A stretch of DNA of 21,783 nt from Metabacillus rhizolycopersici (GTDB taxonomy: Bacteria; Bacillota; Bacilli; Bacillales; Bacillaceae), in the NCBI RefSeq assembly GCF_020075705.1, contig NZ_JAIQUM010000077.1, forward strand, positions 1 to 21,783. Direction: 5' to 3'. Within the stretch, counting starts at the first letter, position 1. Each line of letters opens with the position of its first letter. This document shows, in pieces, positions 14,264 through 21,783 of this stretch. A program made the translations under genes and the position numbers. Under the pieces are notes generated by a model. That model was not told the DNA's origin, did no database searches, and worked only from the letters and a program-made list of their open reading frames with translations.

Positions 14264-14781
14264 ATGTAAGGAATATTGCTTTTATATTTCTTATCCAGAA
14301 GATAAATATGAAGGGAGATGATGAGTATATTGTGATGGTCTGAAGTGACTTGTGGGAATGAGATAATGGAAAAAATGCTGTCAGGAGGGGGGCCATATTA
14401 TTGTATAGGTATTTATTATCCTTCACAGAAGATTATCCTGCGAATATACGGTGATTTATGACAGAATAGAGAACCGTCTTTCAAATGGAGAGGGAAATAG
14501 CTCGAACCTATTAAGCATACTGATTGTTGTTTTCAGAAGTTTATGGAGTTATAAAGCAACCATTTTCAACTGCCTGTACAGACGTAGTTCACTTAATCTA
14601 TATATCTATTTATATTTTACGCACGAGGGTATAGACGAGGATTATGCTTCGTCGGCTAGATAAAATGTTCATCCATTTGTTGAATCGGAACATTGAACAT
14701 TCCTATTTCCTAATTAAGACTAGAACTAATACGGAAAATTAAATTCAAAGAGCAATGATTATTTTAAAGAGGTGAGTATCC
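14264..14781 (+). other. Very long untranslated leader of the acyl-CoA synthetase operon
   Basis: About 518 bases separate the predicted start from the GTG at 14782. An open frame at 14451-14663 has no ribosome binding site and an unnatural composition, so I do not call it. The leader contains an inverted repeat AATGTTCA (14664-14671) / TGAACATT (14694-14701) and AATATACGGTGA (14443-14454), the reverse complement of a word in the thiolase leader. A second promoter inside this stretch cannot be excluded. Confidence 0.35.
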
Positions 14782-16905
14782 GTGAAAAATAAACTTAATT
14801 TAGAACCTATGTTTTCTCCTAAGTCTATTACGATTATCGGTGCATCAGGCGGAGAAGGGAAAATTAGCGCAAGACCGTTATATCTTTTACGTAAGTTAGG
14901 ATATCAAGGATCCATTTACCCTGTTAATGCGAAATACAACGAAATAGAAGGTTTTCCCTGCTTTCAGGATATTGAAAGTTTGCCAAGAGATATTGATATG
15001 GCCATTCTTTCAATTAGAGCAACCGATGTCTTGCCTGCCCTGGAGAGATTGGCGAAAAGATCAGTGAAAAGTGCGGTTGTTTTTAGTTCGGGTTTTGCGG
15101 AAATTGGAGAAAATGGGCGGGAACTTCAACAGCGTCTGACTGAATTTGTTGAACGAACGGGTATTCCAGTATGTGGGCCTAACTCCTTAGGTTTTTTCAA
15201 TTTAAAAGACAAAGCAGTTGCTTCGTTTCAACAAATAGAAGCCAGCCGTATGGATCCCATAGCATTTATAACACAAAGTGGAGCTTTTGGAACCCTTACC
15301 TACAAAATGCTAGAAGAAATGGAAGTAGGTTATCAATATTTTGTTTCTTCCGGGAATGAGGCTGGTGTCGATTTTTTTGATTATGTTCACTATTTTGCCG
15401 AGCAGGAAGAGATCAAAGTCATTGGCGGTTACATTGAAGGGGCAAGGGATATGGAGAAAATGGATAATGCCATTCGCCTGTGCCAACATCATGATAAGCC
15501 GCTTATCTTGATGAAGGTAGGAACGTCCCAATTAGGAGCCAATGCAGCAATTTCCCACACCTCTTCTCTAGCTGGGGATTCATCGATTTACTCCAGTTAT
15601 TTTCAACAAAGGAATGTTGTCCAAGTTGATGATGAAGAAGAACTGATCGATACGATCAATCTGTTTCATAAGGCAAAAACGAGTCCTAAAAGAGGTGGGG
15701 CAGCTATCGTTACCATTTCGGGTGGAGCCGGAATCGTAATGGCGGATAAATGTGAACAAAACAATGTGGAGTTAACAAAGTTGATGCCAGAGACAATCAC
15801 ACAGCTTGAAGAAATGTTACCTGCATTTGCATCTGTCAAAAATCCAATTGATGTGACAGCGCAAATCATTCAAGATCTCGATAAACTTTCTGGTAGTATC
15901 AGGGTATTATTGGAAGATGAGGGGGTAGAGGCACTTGTGATTTACATGCAAATCGGGGATCCTGTCGCTCCTGTAATTATTCCTAAATTATCGAAAATAG
16001 CTAATGAAACGAATAAAACGTTTGTTGTTTGTTGGGCAGGCGCTTCAGAAAAGACGAAAGAAATGTTATCTGCTGGAGGTATTTGTTGGCTTCCTACGCC
16101 AAGCCGTACAATTCGAGCCCTAAAAAATCTGTTGCATTATAACCAACGTAAAGAACTGCTGTCTGAAAAAAATAATATTTTTGCAGAAAGATTGACAAAT
16201 TGTACGGAATTAGAAGCTTTCGAAGGAACGATTAATGAGTATACGGGCAAAAGTTATTTGCGAACATATGGAATTTCTACACCGGCAGGAAACATAGCTA
16301 GAAACGTTGAGGAGGCTATCGAAGCAGCTAATACAATAGGCTATCCTGTCGTTTTAAAAGTACTGTCACAGCAAATCGCCCACAAAAGCGAGGTTGGCGT
16401 CGTGAAAATCAATGTAAACTCAGACGCGGAAGTGAGAAGTTCTTTTGAAGAAATCATGTTAAACGCTTTAAAATACGACCTGAAGATTCAAGTTGACGGA
16501 ATTCTTGTTGAGGAGATGATTGGGGAGGGTGTCGAAGTAATGGTTGGTTCGATTCAAGACCCGTTATTCGGCCCATGTGTACTGTTAGGCTTAGGAGGCA
16601 TTTTTGTTGAGGTATTTAAAGATTCGGTGATCAGGCCAGCTCCATTAACCATAGAAGATGCAAAGGAGATGATACAGTCCATAAAAGGATATGACATTTT
16701 AAAAGGTGTCCGCGGTAAAGGCCCTTATGATGTCCATGCATTGGCGGAAACACTCGTAAGGGTTTCAGAGTTGTGCTTGGATCAAAAAGATTGGCTGCAA
16801 GAATTGGATATAAACCCAGTAATGGTGCATGAAGAAGGAAAAGGTATAACAGCTCTTGATGCATTATTCGTTGGAAAGCAAGAAGCATTATCTTTATCGC
16901 GTTAA
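14782..16905 (+). CDS. Acyl-CoA synthetase (NDP-forming), acetate-CoA ligase (ADP-forming)-like
   Basis: 707-aa fused NDP-forming acyl-CoA synthetase. Order of domains: CoA-binding Rossmann domain (~8-140; SITIIGASGGEGK, CGPNSLG), succinyl-CoA-ligase-like domains (~150-460; ITQSGAFG and the phospho-histidine His259 in AAISHTSSLAGD), and an ATP-grasp domain (~480-700; VVLKVLSQQIAHKSEVGVV, LVEEMIGEGVEVMVG, ELDINPVMV). It makes acyl-CoA from an acid, CoA and ATP (giving ADP and phosphate), or the reverse. GTG 14782 follows AAAGAGGTGAG. It shares an operon with the transporter 32 bp downstream, so it probably activates the acid that transporter imports. The acid itself is not readable. Confidence 0.9.
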   Translation: MKNKLNLEPMFSPKSITIIGASGGEGKISARPLYLLRKLGYQGSIYPVNAKYNEIEGFPCFQDIESLPRDIDMAILSIRATDVLPALERLAKRSVKSAVVFSSGFAEIGENGRELQQRLTEFVERTGIPVCGPNSLGFFNLKDKAVASFQQIEASRMDPIAFITQSGAFGTLTYKMLEEMEVGYQYFVSSGNEAGVDFFDYVHYFAEQEEIKVIGGYIEGARDMEKMDNAIRLCQHHDKPLILMKVGTSQLGANAAISHTSSLAGDSSIYSSYFQQRNVVQVDDEEELIDTINLFHKAKTSPKRGGAAIVTISGGAGIVMADKCEQNNVELTKLMPETITQLEEMLPAFASVKNPIDVTAQIIQDLDKLSGSIRVLLEDEGVEALVIYMQIGDPVAPVIIPKLSKIANETNKTFVVCWAGASEKTKEMLSAGGICWLPTPSRTIRALKNLLHYNQRKELLSEKNNIFAERLTNCTELEAFEGTINEYTGKSYLRTYGISTPAGNIARNVEEAIEAANTIGYPVVLKVLSQQIAHKSEVGVVKINVNSDAEVRSSFEEIMLNALKYDLKIQVDGILVEEMIGEGVEVMVGSIQDPLFGPCVLLGLGGIFVEVFKDSVIRPAPLTIEDAKEMIQSIKGYDILKGVRGKGPYDVHALAETLVRVSELCLDQKDWLQELDINPVMVHEEGKGITALDALFVGKQEALSLSR

Positions 16906-16937
16906 ATAAAAACCGGTTTCGGAGGAGTGAGTAGTTT

Positions 16938-18200
16938 ATGCGCTGGGTGATACTTGCATTTGCGTTTTTTGGTACAGTGCTCAACTTTGCAGACAAGTCA
17001 GTAGCAGGATATGCAGCTATCCCGATTATGGAAGAGTTTAATCTTAACTTCACTCAATGGGGATTGGTTGGAAGTAGTTTTTTCTGGTTTTTTGCGATTG
17101 CGGGTGTGTTGGGAGCTTCATTATCCGACCGACTCGGAGCCAAAAAGATAATGGCGATCATGGTAATATCCTGGACAATCATACAATCTGGATCGTATCT
17201 AGTTACAGGGCTAACCGGACTCATTTTGATGAGGGTGCTGTTGGGGATTTTCGAGGGGCCTTATTTTGCCACAGCCGCCAACCTTATTACCAAGTGGTTT
17301 CCGCCTGAACGTCGAGGTATCGCCATCGCTCTCATGAATTCCGGTGGTACAATAGGTGGTTTAGTTATGGCGCCAGTACTCGTTTCCACTATTAGTGAAG
17401 TGGGTTGGAGACATACTTATGGAGGTTTAGGCCTGATTGGTATTGTCTGGTTCGTCCTCTGGTTATGGATTGGAAAGGAAAATCCTAAGCAAGAGACCTT
17501 GATATCGGGGGGAACTAAGTCTGCACCAAAAATCAGTTGGTCAAAGATTTATCCTGTATTACTGTCTCGTAATTTTCTTTTAGTTTGTCTTGCTGTTTTC
17601 GCGTCATATTGGTTCTTGGGATGGATGCAGGCGTTTTTGGCTGCTTATTTTGTTCAAGCAATCCAATTGACGCCAAAGGAAATGGGTAATTATGCATCCA
17701 TTATCGGGATTTCTTCTGCGATTCTTACTTTGTTGTTTGCCTGGTATTCAGATAGTCTTTATAAGAAAAATCAAAGCATACGCAAATCGCGTGTATTTGT
17801 GGGCGGAGGGGCTGTTACTCTGGCAGGTCTGCTTTTCTATTCCATTACCATTATACATGACCCTATATATGTTCTATTCGTCATGTGCGTTGGGAAAGCA
17901 CTGGCGTATGTCATGTTCGTATTATGGCCGGCGATTGCGACGAACTTGCTTCCTGAAAGGGGAGGTTTAATATTAGGTATCGGGACAGGCTTTGCCCAAT
18001 TGGCAGGGATAATAGGTCCAATTGTTTCAGGAGCCTTGGTGCAATCAACGGGTAATAATGTCGTGCTTGGATTTGATTATTCTATTTTATTTATCGGGAC
18101 ATTAATGGTAGTGTTTGGAATAACTTTTCTTCTATTCTGTAAACCAGATAAGCAAGTTGGAAACATGGTAAATCTGGGGAAAAATGAGTCGGTGAGTTAA
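16938..18200 (+). CDS. MFS transporter, anion:cation symporter (ACS)-like
   Basis: 420-aa major facilitator superfamily protein with about 12 hydrophobic segments and a central loop near 185-210. The ACS-family start is clear: FFGTVLNFADKSVAGYAAIPIM in place of the usual NYxDR. The loop 2-3 MFS motif is present as GASLSDRLGAKKIM (59-72), and RVLLGIFEGPYFATAANLITKWFP (short pieces at ~95-118) is typical of the ACS family, which moves organic anions such as hexuronates and aromatic or other carboxylates with protons. ATG 16938 follows GGAGGAG, 32 bp after the synthetase gene. Likely importer of the pathway's acid substrate. No terminator with a T run is seen after it. Confidence 0.88.
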   Translation: MRWVILAFAFFGTVLNFADKSVAGYAAIPIMEEFNLNFTQWGLVGSSFFWFFAIAGVLGASLSDRLGAKKIMAIMVISWTIIQSGSYLVTGLTGLILMRVLLGIFEGPYFATAANLITKWFPPERRGIAIALMNSGGTIGGLVMAPVLVSTISEVGWRHTYGGLGLIGIVWFVLWLWIGKENPKQETLISGGTKSAPKISWSKIYPVLLSRNFLLVCLAVFASYWFLGWMQAFLAAYFVQAIQLTPKEMGNYASIIGISSAILTLLFAWYSDSLYKKNQSIRKSRVFVGGGAVTLAGLLFYSITIIHDPIYVLFVMCVGKALAYVMFVLWPAIATNLLPERGGLILGIGTGFAQLAGIIGPIVSGALVQSTGNNVVLGFDYSILFIGTLMVVFGITFLLFCKPDKQVGNMVNLGKNESVS

Positions 18201-18303
18201 AATGCATAATCGAAACAAACCATGAACTTGTGTTTCGTCACTGGGATCACCAGAATAATCTTGTTTCACGGATGATTCAAAAATATATTTACTTGATAAC
18301 TAA
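18201..18303 (+). other. Intergenic stretch after the MFS gene
   Basis: Contains a 7-bp inverted repeat CGAAACA (18211-18217) / TGTTTCG (18231-18237) with no T run, so a terminator is doubtful. Nothing else is recognised. Confidence 0.25.
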
Positions 18304-18534
18304 GGGGGCGGATTATTTCCGATTCCTATAAACTTCCTTCAAACAACAATTAGGTCAGAAAATGATCATGTTGCAAAAGCTATCTCTGACTTATAAACAT
18401 GGCTGCCTGTGAACCTCACTAGTGTAATTTTAACAGGTCCAAGAAAAGAATATTTTCATTTAAATCTTATTAAAGACCAACCAAACCTAGAGGTTCTTCT
18501 GTTGTACAACACTTTATTCCTTTTATTTTATTAA
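18304..18534 (+). pseudogene. Possible coding remnant, family unknown
   Basis: One frame reads through ~76 codons with a single in-frame TAA at 18394-18396. The peptide pieces have a natural look: TTIRSENDHVAKAISDL before the stop, then WLPVNLTSVILTGPRKEYF and IKDQPNLEVLLLYN after it. There is no start codon with a ribosome binding site. It could be the decayed end of a gene lost between the transporter and isocitrate lyase. I do not recognise the family, and chance is not excluded in AT-rich DNA. Confidence 0.3.
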
Positions 18535-18557
18535 TATTTTAAAAATTATAAAAATTA

Positions 18558-18586
18558 TTTATTTTTACTTCTATGTGTTATATAAT
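18558..18586 (+). promoter_or_regulatory. Candidate sigma-A promoter of isocitrate lyase
   Basis: TATAAT at 18581-18586 is a perfect -10 element with TGTG just upstream. The -35 (TTTATT, 18558-18563, 17-bp spacing) is poor, which suggests an activator- or repressor-controlled promoter. No sigma-54 element is seen here. Confidence 0.4.
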
Positions 18587-18604
18587 AGATTTAATTAAAA
18601 TATT

Positions 18605-18618
18605 TTGTTATATAACAA
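18605..18618 (+). promoter_or_regulatory. Perfect palindrome, candidate operator of isocitrate lyase
   Basis: TTGTTATATAACAA is a perfect 14-bp palindrome ~20 bp downstream of the -10 hexamer. Ten of its bases (TGTTATATAA, near-copy from 18576) recur over the -10 region, 30 bp upstream. Two sites, one over and one just after the promoter, are the usual arrangement for a repressor. I do not know which one. Confidence 0.4.
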
Positions 18619-18644
18619 TAGAGCGAAAATAAGGAGGAATGAAG

Positions 18645-18674
18645 TTGGTAAATGCAGTACTTTTCCCTCTTTAG
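18645..18674 (+). CDS. Possible 9-codon leader peptide upstream of isocitrate lyase
   Basis: TTG GTA AAT ... CTT TAG follows a strong AAGGAGG (18631-18637) at a good distance of 7 bases. It is followed by an imperfect hairpin TTTCCTAA / TTAGGGAAA (18697-18716). It may be a true leader peptide or the relic of a gene start. The distance to the isocitrate lyase ATG is ~110 bp. Confidence 0.22.
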   Translation: MVNAVLFPL

Positions 18675-18785
18675 GAGTTGGTATTCTGAAAGGGCTTTCC
18701 TAATATTTAGGGAAATCATTGGAATGTTGGATACTGACTCTAACTACTTATTAAAAACTTATTAATATGAAGGGCGTGGAGAGAA

Positions 18786-20066
18786 ATGAATCAAAATGAA
18801 CAAATCAAAGCATTGGAAGAAAACTGGTCACTAGATACTCGGTGGAAAGGGGTAGAACGTTCTTATTCTGCAGAAGAAGTTGTCAAGCTTCGTGGATCTC
18901 TTCAAATTGAGCATACACTTGCTAGGAGGGGAGCAGATCGTCTCTGGAAACTTTTGAACGAGGAAGATTATATTAACGCATTAGGTGCTTTAACGGGAAA
19001 CCAAGCCGTTCAACAAGTAAAAGCAGGATTGAAAGCGATTTATTTAAGTGGCTGGCAAGTTGCTGCAGATGCCAATCTAGCTGGTCAAATGTACCCAGAC
19101 CAAAGCTTATATCCTGCTAACAGTGTTCCTTCAGTAGTAAAACGTATCAACCAGGCGCTTCAACGTGCAGATCAAATTCAACATATGGAAGGTGAAGGCG
19201 ATATTGATTGGTTCGCGCCAATCGTTGCTGACGCAGAAGCTGGTTTTGGTGGTCAGTTAAATGTTTTTGAACTCATGAAAGCAATGATTGAAGCTGGGGC
19301 TGCAGGTGTTCACTTTGAAGATCAGCTTGCTTCTGAAAAAAAATGTGGGCATCTTGGTGGAAAAGTGTTGATTCCAACACAAAATGCAGTAAACAATTTA
19401 ATTTCTGCTCGTCTTGCAGCTGATATTTTAGGTGTTCCAACTGTGTTAATTGCTAGAACAGATGCAAATGCAGCGGATCTTATTACAAGTGACATTGATC
19501 CTTATGATTCAGAGTTCATTACAGCTGAAAGAACTCCGGAAGGATTTTATCGTACAAAAGCTGGTCTAGATCAAGCAATTGCTCGCGGACTTGCATATGC
19601 TCCATATTGTGACTTAATTTGGTGTGAAACATCTGAACCGAGTTTAGATGAAGCAAAACGTTTTGCAGAAGCTATTCACGCACAGTTCCCGGGTAAAATG
19701 CTAGCTTACAACTGCTCACCATCTTTCAACTGGAAGGCAAAGTTGGATGACGAAACAATTGAAAACTTCCAAAGAGAACTTGGGAAAATGGGTTATAAAT
19801 TCCAGTTCGTAACACTAGCTGGTTTCCATGCTCTTAACCATAGCATGTTTGAGCTTGCTCTTGGTTACAAAGACCGTGGTATGGGTGCTTATTCTGAGTT
19901 ACAGCAAGCAGAATTTGCATCTGAAAAAGATGGATATACTGCAACAAGACATCAACGCGAAGTTGGAACTGGATATTTTGACGAAGTAGCACAAGTTATT
20001 TCAGGTGGAACATCCTCTACAACTGCGATGAAAGATTCAACAGAATCAGCGCAGTTTACACGTTAA
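18786..20066 (+). CDS. aceA: Isocitrate lyase
   Basis: 426-aa isocitrate lyase, the normal bacterial length. It splits isocitrate to succinate and glyoxylate, the first step of the glyoxylate shunt needed for growth on acetyl-CoA. The active-site signature KKCGHLGG (185-192) with Cys187 is intact, preceded by [11 protein letters not shown] (146-156) and HFEDQ (176-180), and followed by ARTDA and YNCSPSFNW. The signature KKCGHLGGK separates it from methylisocitrate lyases (KRCGH-type) and matches true isocitrate lyases, together with the malate synthase downstream. ATG 18786 lies 6 bases after GGGCGTGGAGAG. It is probably its own transcription unit with the YhfH-like gene. Confidence 0.94.
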   Translation: MNQNEQIKALEENWSLDTRWKGVERSYSAEEVVKLRGSLQIEHTLARRGADRLWKLLNEEDYINALGALTGNQAVQQVKAGLKAIYLSGWQVAADANLAGQMYPDQSLYPANSVPSVVKRINQALQRADQIQHMEGEGDIDWFAPIVADAEAGFGGQLNVFELMKAMIEAGAAGVHFEDQLASEKKCGHLGGKVLIPTQNAVNNLISARLAADILGVPTVLIARTDANAADLITSDIDPYDSEFITAERTPEGFYRTKAGLDQAIARGLAYAPYCDLIWCETSEPSLDEAKRFAEAIHAQFPGKMLAYNCSPSFNWKAKLDDETIENFQRELGKMGYKFQFVTLAGFHALNHSMFELALGYKDRGMGAYSELQQAEFASEKDGYTATRHQREVGTGYFDEVAQVISGGTSSTTAMKDSTESAQFTR

Positions 20067-20118
20067 CATTGACTGGATTTTTTATCATAAAATTGAAATA
20101 GCTGGAGGAGGATTTCTT

Positions 20119-20280
20119 ATGAATAATGGAACAATAAAAGTAAAAGGAATTATTGATAACACAACGTTTTATAAGAAATTACCACCAAAAACTTGTGTTG
20201 ACTGTGGTTACAAAATTGAAGAGCAACATGAATCTTATTTGACTAAATGTGATCATTGTTTAAGTAAAGAGATTGAATAA
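20119..20280 (+). CDS. YhfH-family small zinc-ribbon protein
   Basis: 53-aa protein with two Cys pairs (Cys26/Cys29 and Cys44/Cys47) that form a treble-clef or zinc-ribbon-like site: FYKKLPPKTCVDCG then EEQHESYLTKCDHCLSK. The FYxxLPPKxCxxCG...EEQHE pattern is that of the YhfH family of Bacillaceae, function unknown. ATG 20119 has GGAGGAGG upstream. It lies 52 bp after isocitrate lyase and precedes a hairpin, so it is likely co-transcribed with aceA. Confidence 0.75.
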   Translation: MNNGTIKVKGIIDNTTFYKKLPPKTCVDCGYKIEEQHESYLTKCDHCLSKEIE

Positions 20281-20311
20281 TTAAATAAATAATTTAAAAT
20301 TGCTAAAGAAT

Positions 20312-20352
20312 GAAAGGGCCACTTTTTTCTTAATCCAAAAAATGGTCCTTTC
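20312..20352 (+). terminator. Hairpin after the YhfH-like gene, probable terminator
   Basis: GAAAGGGCCA plus TTTTTT (20312-20328, one bulged C) pairs with AAAAAA plus TGGTCCTTTC (20337-20352), with a G-T wobble and an 8-base loop. No T run follows on the plus strand, so efficiency is uncertain, but it is the only terminator candidate between aceA-yhfH and the malate synthase gene. Confidence 0.5.
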
Positions 20353-20552
20353 AACTTGCCTAAATGATTCTTCTAAATTTATATAAAGAAAAAGGTATTT
20401 GCGTAACAACATTTAAGGTTCCCAACCGATTGATATGGTACTTATAGACATCTTTCCAATTCATCGATGGCTTACTAGAAGGCTCTTAATAGGTTTATTC
20501 AATCTTTAGTCACCCATGTAGCGAAAAAACACCCCTGCACCACAGAGGATGA

Positions 20553-20584
20553 ATATAGATAAAAAGATAGATTTTTATCTATAT
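20553..20584 (+). promoter_or_regulatory. Long inverted repeat upstream of malate synthase
   Basis: ATATAGATAAAAA (20553-20565) and TTTTTATCTATAT (20572-20584) are perfect 13-bp arms around the 6-base loop GATAGA. The structure ends 46 bp before the malate synthase ATG. It may be a repressor operator or an AT-rich RNA hairpin. The rest of 20353-20552 holds nothing I can name. Confidence 0.4.
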
Positions 20585-20630
20585 ATTTAAAAGTTTTATA
20601 TGAATTAAATTGGTAACTTAGGAGGAATAT

Positions 20631-21783
20631 ATGATGTCAGACTATGTTAAAGTAGGTAATCTTCAAGTGGCATCTGTACTATATAACTTTATCAATGCAG
20701 AAGGACTACCGGAAAGTAATGTAGATCAGGGACAATTTTGGGCTGATTTTGAAAAGCTGATACTTGAATTGGTTCCAAAAAACAAAGAATTATTAGCCCG
20801 TCGTGATGAAATTCAAAATAAAATCAATAGTTGGCATAGAGAAAATAAAGATTTTAACTTTGTTGAGTATAAAACATTTTTACAAGAAATTGGATATTTA
20901 GAGCCGGAAGTCGAAGATTTTCAAGTTACGACTGAAGGAGTAGATGATGAAATTGCTGTACATGCAGGACCGCAATTAGTCGTTCCTGTAGATAATGCTA
21001 GGTATGCACTTAACGCTGCAAATGCTAGGTGGGGAAGCCTCTACGATGCACTTTATGGAACAGATGCAATTAGTGAGGAAGGAGGAGCACACAAGGATGG
21101 CAGTTACAACCAAGTTCGTGGTGAGAAAGTTATTTCATTTGGAAGGGATTTTCTTGACCAAGCTGCACCTTTAAAAGATTACTCCCATAAAGACGCTGAA
21201 AAGTATGCATTAATTGAAGGGAGATTAGTCGTTTCATTTAGTAATGGAGAAACGACAAGTCTTCAAGATGAATCAAAGCTGGTTGGTTATCAGGGAGAAA
21301 CAGATAAGCCATCGGCAATAGTATTAAAAAATAATCGCCTGCATTTTGAAATTCAAATCGATAGAAGCCACCTGATTGGCAAAACAGACCAAGCAGGCGT
21401 TAAAGACATTCTAATCGAATCAGCACTTTCAACGATCATGGATTGTGAGGATTCAGTTGCAGCAGTAGATGCTGATGATAAGGTACTTGTATATCGTAAC
21501 TGGTTAGGTCTTATGAGAGGAGATTTAACTGCTTCTTTCACGAAAAATAATAAAGCGTTTATTCGAAAAATGAATCCAGATCGCATTTACACTGGTCCAA
21601 ATGGCGAAAAAATCTCATTGCGCGGTCGTTCACTTATGTTTATTCGAAACGTTGGACATTTAATGACCACAAATGCGATCTTAGATGCTGCTGGTCAGGA
21701 AATTCCTGAGGGGATTATGGATGCAGTAATAACTAGTTTACTTGCAAAACACTCTTTATTAGGAAATGGAGAATATCAAAACT
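20631..21783 (+). CDS. glcB: Malate synthase G, N-terminal half (cut by window end)
   Basis: The frame is open from ATG 20631 to the window edge (384 of an expected ~720-730 codons), with no stop. AGGAGG (20620-20625) serves either ATG 20631 or ATG 20634; the second has the better spacing. Typical MSG stretches are visible: GPQLVVPVDNARYALNAANARWGSLYDALYGTD (split near 117-149), IGKTDQAGVKDILIESAL..TIMDCEDSVAAVD and GRSLMFIRNVGHLMTTNAI, the latter with the active-site Arg. It joins glyoxylate and acetyl-CoA to malate, the second step of the shunt begun by isocitrate lyase. The G form, rather than the shorter A form, is notable next to aceA. Confidence 0.92.
   Translation, partial: MMSDYVKVGNLQVASVLYNFINAEGLPESNVDQGQFWADFEKLILELVPKNKELLARRDEIQNKINSWHRENKDFNFVEYKTFLQEIGYLEPEVEDFQVTTEGVDDEIAVHAGPQLVVPVDNARYALNAANARWGSLYDALYGTDAISEEGGAHKDGSYNQVRGEKVISFGRDFLDQAAPLKDYSHKDAEKYALIEGRLVVSFSNGETTSLQDESKLVGYQGETDKPSAIVLKNNRLHFEIQIDRSHLIGKTDQAGVKDILIESALSTIMDCEDSVAAVDADDKVLVYRNWLGLMRGDLTASFTKNNKAFIRKMNPDRIYTGPNGEKISLRGRSLMFIRNVGHLMTTNAILDAAGQEIPEGIMDAVITSLLAKHSLLGNGEYQN

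Larger units (their letters stand above)
14095..14390 (+). repeat. Duplicated promoter/leader region, copy 2
   Basis: Counterpart of 805-1100 (see that entry). The best-preserved blocks are the CAAAAAT pair, TATGAATCTT, TGAATCTTGGCACTATT with TTGCAA, AGATAAAT, and GTGACTTGT..GAATG. Similarity fades before the two different coding regions. Confidence 0.6.

Noticed and set aside
14451..14663. 70-codon plus-strand frame in the leader of the acyl-CoA synthetase operon
   Set aside because: There is no ribosome binding site, the composition is odd (many Tyr/Ser/Leu/Asn) and nothing matches in the sister leader.
1..21783. CRISPR arrays, tRNA or rRNA genes, phage genes, known riboswitches
   Set aside because: I looked for regularly spaced repeats, cloverleaf-like GGTTCGAATC-type words and phage structural or integrase proteins and saw none.

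Overview
The window comes from a low-GC, endospore-forming Firmicute, most likely a member of the Bacillaceae. The evidence is strong AGGAGG-type ribosome binding sites, GTG and TTG starts, a Spo0E-like phosphatase gene, a YhfH-like gene, a CitZ-type citrate synthase and proteins that all look Bacillus-like. Almost everything in it serves one job: turning a carboxylic acid into acetyl-CoA and using that acetyl-CoA for growth.

Layout. 1-790 is a scar of mobile DNA: the 3' end of an IS6-family transposase gene, joined end-to-end to the first few codons of a second, inverted IS6 copy, which in turn abuts a decayed MBL-fold hydrolase gene. 1339-4244 is an operon for thiolase, SDR dehydrogenase and two half-size MaoC hydratase proteins, ending in a clear terminator. 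4578-6650 encodes a membrane Fe-S oxidoreductase of the FadF/EtfD type, and 6925-9981 encodes EtfB, EtfA and an LCAD-like acyl-CoA dehydrogenase. 9982-10460 holds a possible group II intron tail, a terminator and a Spo0E-like gene. 10604-11713 is a citrate synthase. 11985-13724, on the minus strand, is a PAS-PAS-AAA+-Fis activator of sigma-54 RNA polymerase. 14782-18200 is an operon of an NDP-forming acyl-CoA synthetase and an MFS carboxylate-type transporter. 18786-20066 is isocitrate lyase, followed by a small YhfH-like zinc-ribbon protein. 20631 to the window end is malate synthase G, cut by the window edge.

How it fits together (inference from gene content and promoter sequences). The MFS protein would import an organic acid and the NDP-forming ligase would make the CoA thioester. 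The acyl-CoA dehydrogenase would oxidise it, passing electrons through EtfBA to the membrane Fe-S protein and the quinone pool. The MaoC pair would hydrate the enoyl-CoA, the SDR would oxidise the 3-hydroxyacyl-CoA and the thiolase would release acetyl-CoA. Citrate synthase and the two glyoxylate-shunt enzymes then allow growth on acetyl-CoA.

The most striking feature is regulation. Four sequences matching the -24/-12 (sigma-54) promoter, each with exactly 10 bases between the GG and GC elements, stand in front of the thiolase operon, the Fe-S oxidoreductase, etfB and the acyl-CoA synthetase operon. A sigma-54 activator gene lies among them. Two of the promoters, about 13 kb apart, sit in about 300 bp of visibly duplicated DNA with paired upstream repeats and unusually long leaders. 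This looks like a self-contained sigma-54 regulon for beta-oxidation of an acid whose identity the sequence does not reveal.
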